DNA of 64,000 nucleotides, from NCBI GenBank assembly GCA_024449915.1, contig JAMZAV010000438.1, forward strand, positions 310,001-374,000, written 5' to 3'. Positions 62,723 to 64,000 of this stretch are shown here, piece by piece (positions within the stretch are counted from its first letter, which is position 1; each line of letters opens with the position of its first letter). The notes under the pieces are model-generated. The model worked only from the letters and a program-made list of their open reading frames with translations, was not told where the DNA came from and searched no databases. This DNA comes from Sweltsa coloradensis (Eukaryota > Arthropoda > Insecta > Plecoptera > Chloroperlidae). The position numbers and the translations under genes are program-made.

Positions 62723-64000
62723 GTCTATCCTATTCAGTTGACAAATTGATTTACAAAGGAGGACAAATAAATCAAATTACATAAATGCAGACAACAATGA
62801 GCTACAGTTAAGTAAATATATTAAAACACAACAATTTTGGTAACAAACCTTCATAAGTTCGTGTATTTGACCTGAACTGTTACAGACTAATTTGAGTTCT
62901 AAAAACAGTTACCAAAACAAGAAATGGGTTGACCAATTTCTGAAAACTTAACATTGCCCGGCAGAGAGTCAATCCATTGAGCTTAAATGTCAGGAAAGTA
63001 AATTGGTAAAGTGAATTCAAGGAGTAAGGTTTTTTCACCTAGCTCTGAACTCTCTAACGCACGCTTGAGTAAGATTTTTCTTACCAGAACTAGCATTTTT
63101 CATAATTTGCGAAGACCTGACCCTAGGCATGACCCCTACAAGTGTTATTAATTTGAGAGCACCTGACCCTAAACAGAAGACGATTAATTTACCCAACTTG
63201 AACGTGAACTCAAACTCGAAAGTAAATTGGAAAAGTCGACTTCCTGACGTAAGGTCACTTTTTGCTGCAGGTCTATAGTGGAGTGTTTTAACATATCGTT
63301 TCATGCACGGAAGTCGATGGACACGAATTACTTTCATAGATCTTTTGGAATAAATATCACTTTACCAAGTAGCACGAAATACAACCATCAAGCTGTGGAA
63401 TAATAAATTACTTAGTTATTTCAGTTCATTGAAATTTAAACAGTGCACGTATAGGATAGACCAAAATATACATAATACCTAACAATTAATTGAAATAATA
63501 ACATAAATACAAAAACATAATACCAATAAATATGAATTACAAATATAATATAAATACAAAAACAAAAGTAAGTAAACGGGTTGAAGAATAAACAGATTTC
63601 TCCAGTACCAGTAGGCCTATGTAAACATTTTAAGTTCCAACTGAAATGATTTGTTTTTGTGTGATATTGTTGTAGAGTACACTGCAAAGATATTGTGGAA
63701 TATTTTTATGAAACGAATGTGTAAAGGGCGGAATGAATATAGACTATGTTTCCTGGGTAGTGGGTGTGATTGGTCAGATTGTTGGGAAAAAGTTTGGGGT
63801 TGGAATGTACAAAAGGTGCACAATACAATATAACCATCAAAATATGGAAAAATTGATTGCGATTGTCACATTTATGTTCATCGTTGTTACGATGGGAGCC
63901 CTGCCTGTCCACGCATCAAGTGTTGATTGTTGACCATTTGCCCTATTCAGCCACGGAAGCACTTTTTAGCGCTAGTGTTCGTCCCGAGAGCGCATTTCTT
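62593..64000. other. Upstream sequence, no further exon recognised
   Basis: Apart from a retroelement tail at 62696-62850, the stretch is AT-rich and unidentified. The open frames present are short (60-100 codons), overlap on both strands and have no recognisable motifs. The start codon and promoter of the minus-strand gene would be expected here or beyond the right edge, but no core promoter element can be called with confidence. Confidence 0.45.
62696..62850 (-). repeat. Retroelement 3' tail with TTTA repeats, copy 5
   Basis: It shows (TTTA)n, GTCTATCCTATTCAGT, TTGATTTACAAAGGAGGACA and AACACAACAATTTTGGTAAC, the reverse complement of the tail family. It lies just upstream of exon 1 of the CEP350-like gene. 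Confidence 0.72.

Noticed and set aside
62265..62741. 158-codon plus-strand frame opposite exon 1
   Set aside because: GC-rich coding DNA is commonly open on the opposite strand, and this one runs into the TTTA repeat of the retroelement tail.

Overview
The window is animal nuclear DNA, AT-rich, with GT-AG introns and many transposon remnants. It is most likely from an arthropod, probably an insect. The clues are the large introns, TAAA-tailed retroelement ends, tRNA-derived SINE heads, TIR elements and Helitron-like repeats; I cannot name the species. No prokaryotic features (operons, ribosome binding sites, CRISPR) are present.

One protein-coding gene accounts for nearly all convincing coding sequence. 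It runs on the minus strand and is an orthologue of CEP350, the centrosome-associated protein that anchors microtubules and works with FOP/CEP19 in ciliogenesis. I could place 14 exons (62592 down to 11375, about 7.48 kb of coding sequence, about 2490 codons). All junctions have GT-AG signals and matching phases. Several segments match vertebrate CEP350 in the same order: the SSWR segment and RHYD coiled coil in exon 5, the [15 protein letters not shown] block in exon 8, the QKKN...[11 protein letters not shown] block over exons 11-12, and the SEQSDAEGR coiled coil in exon 13. The last exon seen (11375-11460) ends in a splice donor, so the C-terminal part, including the expected CAP-Gly domain, lies left of the window or was not recognised. 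Exon 7 carries a 1-nt deletion that breaks its frame. The most 5' exon (62284-62592) is very GC-rich, about 31 kb upstream of the next one, and less certain.

Layout: 1-11374 is intronic or flanking sequence with SINEs, retroelement tails and a 633-bp near-perfect foldback element. 11375-31073 is the exon-dense body of the gene. Its introns hold a Helitron-like element, a 1.16-kb long-TIR element, a decayed RNase H/reverse-transcriptase fragment, two MITEs and a retroelement tail. 31074-62283 is a single 31-kb intron, as far as I can tell, made of interspersed repeats, microsatellites, a five-copy 184-bp tRNA-like tandem array and a MITE carrying a tRNA-like core. 62593-64000 holds another retroelement tail and nothing else recognisable.

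No second host gene, no genuine tRNA or rRNA gene and no novel multi-gene system is supported. The most interesting material is structural: the foldback elements (potential hairpin RNAs inside a transcribed intron), the tandem tRNA-like array, the tRNA-bearing MITE, the Helitron-like family, the possible micro-exon duplication and the exon 7 frameshift inside a duplicated protein repeat.
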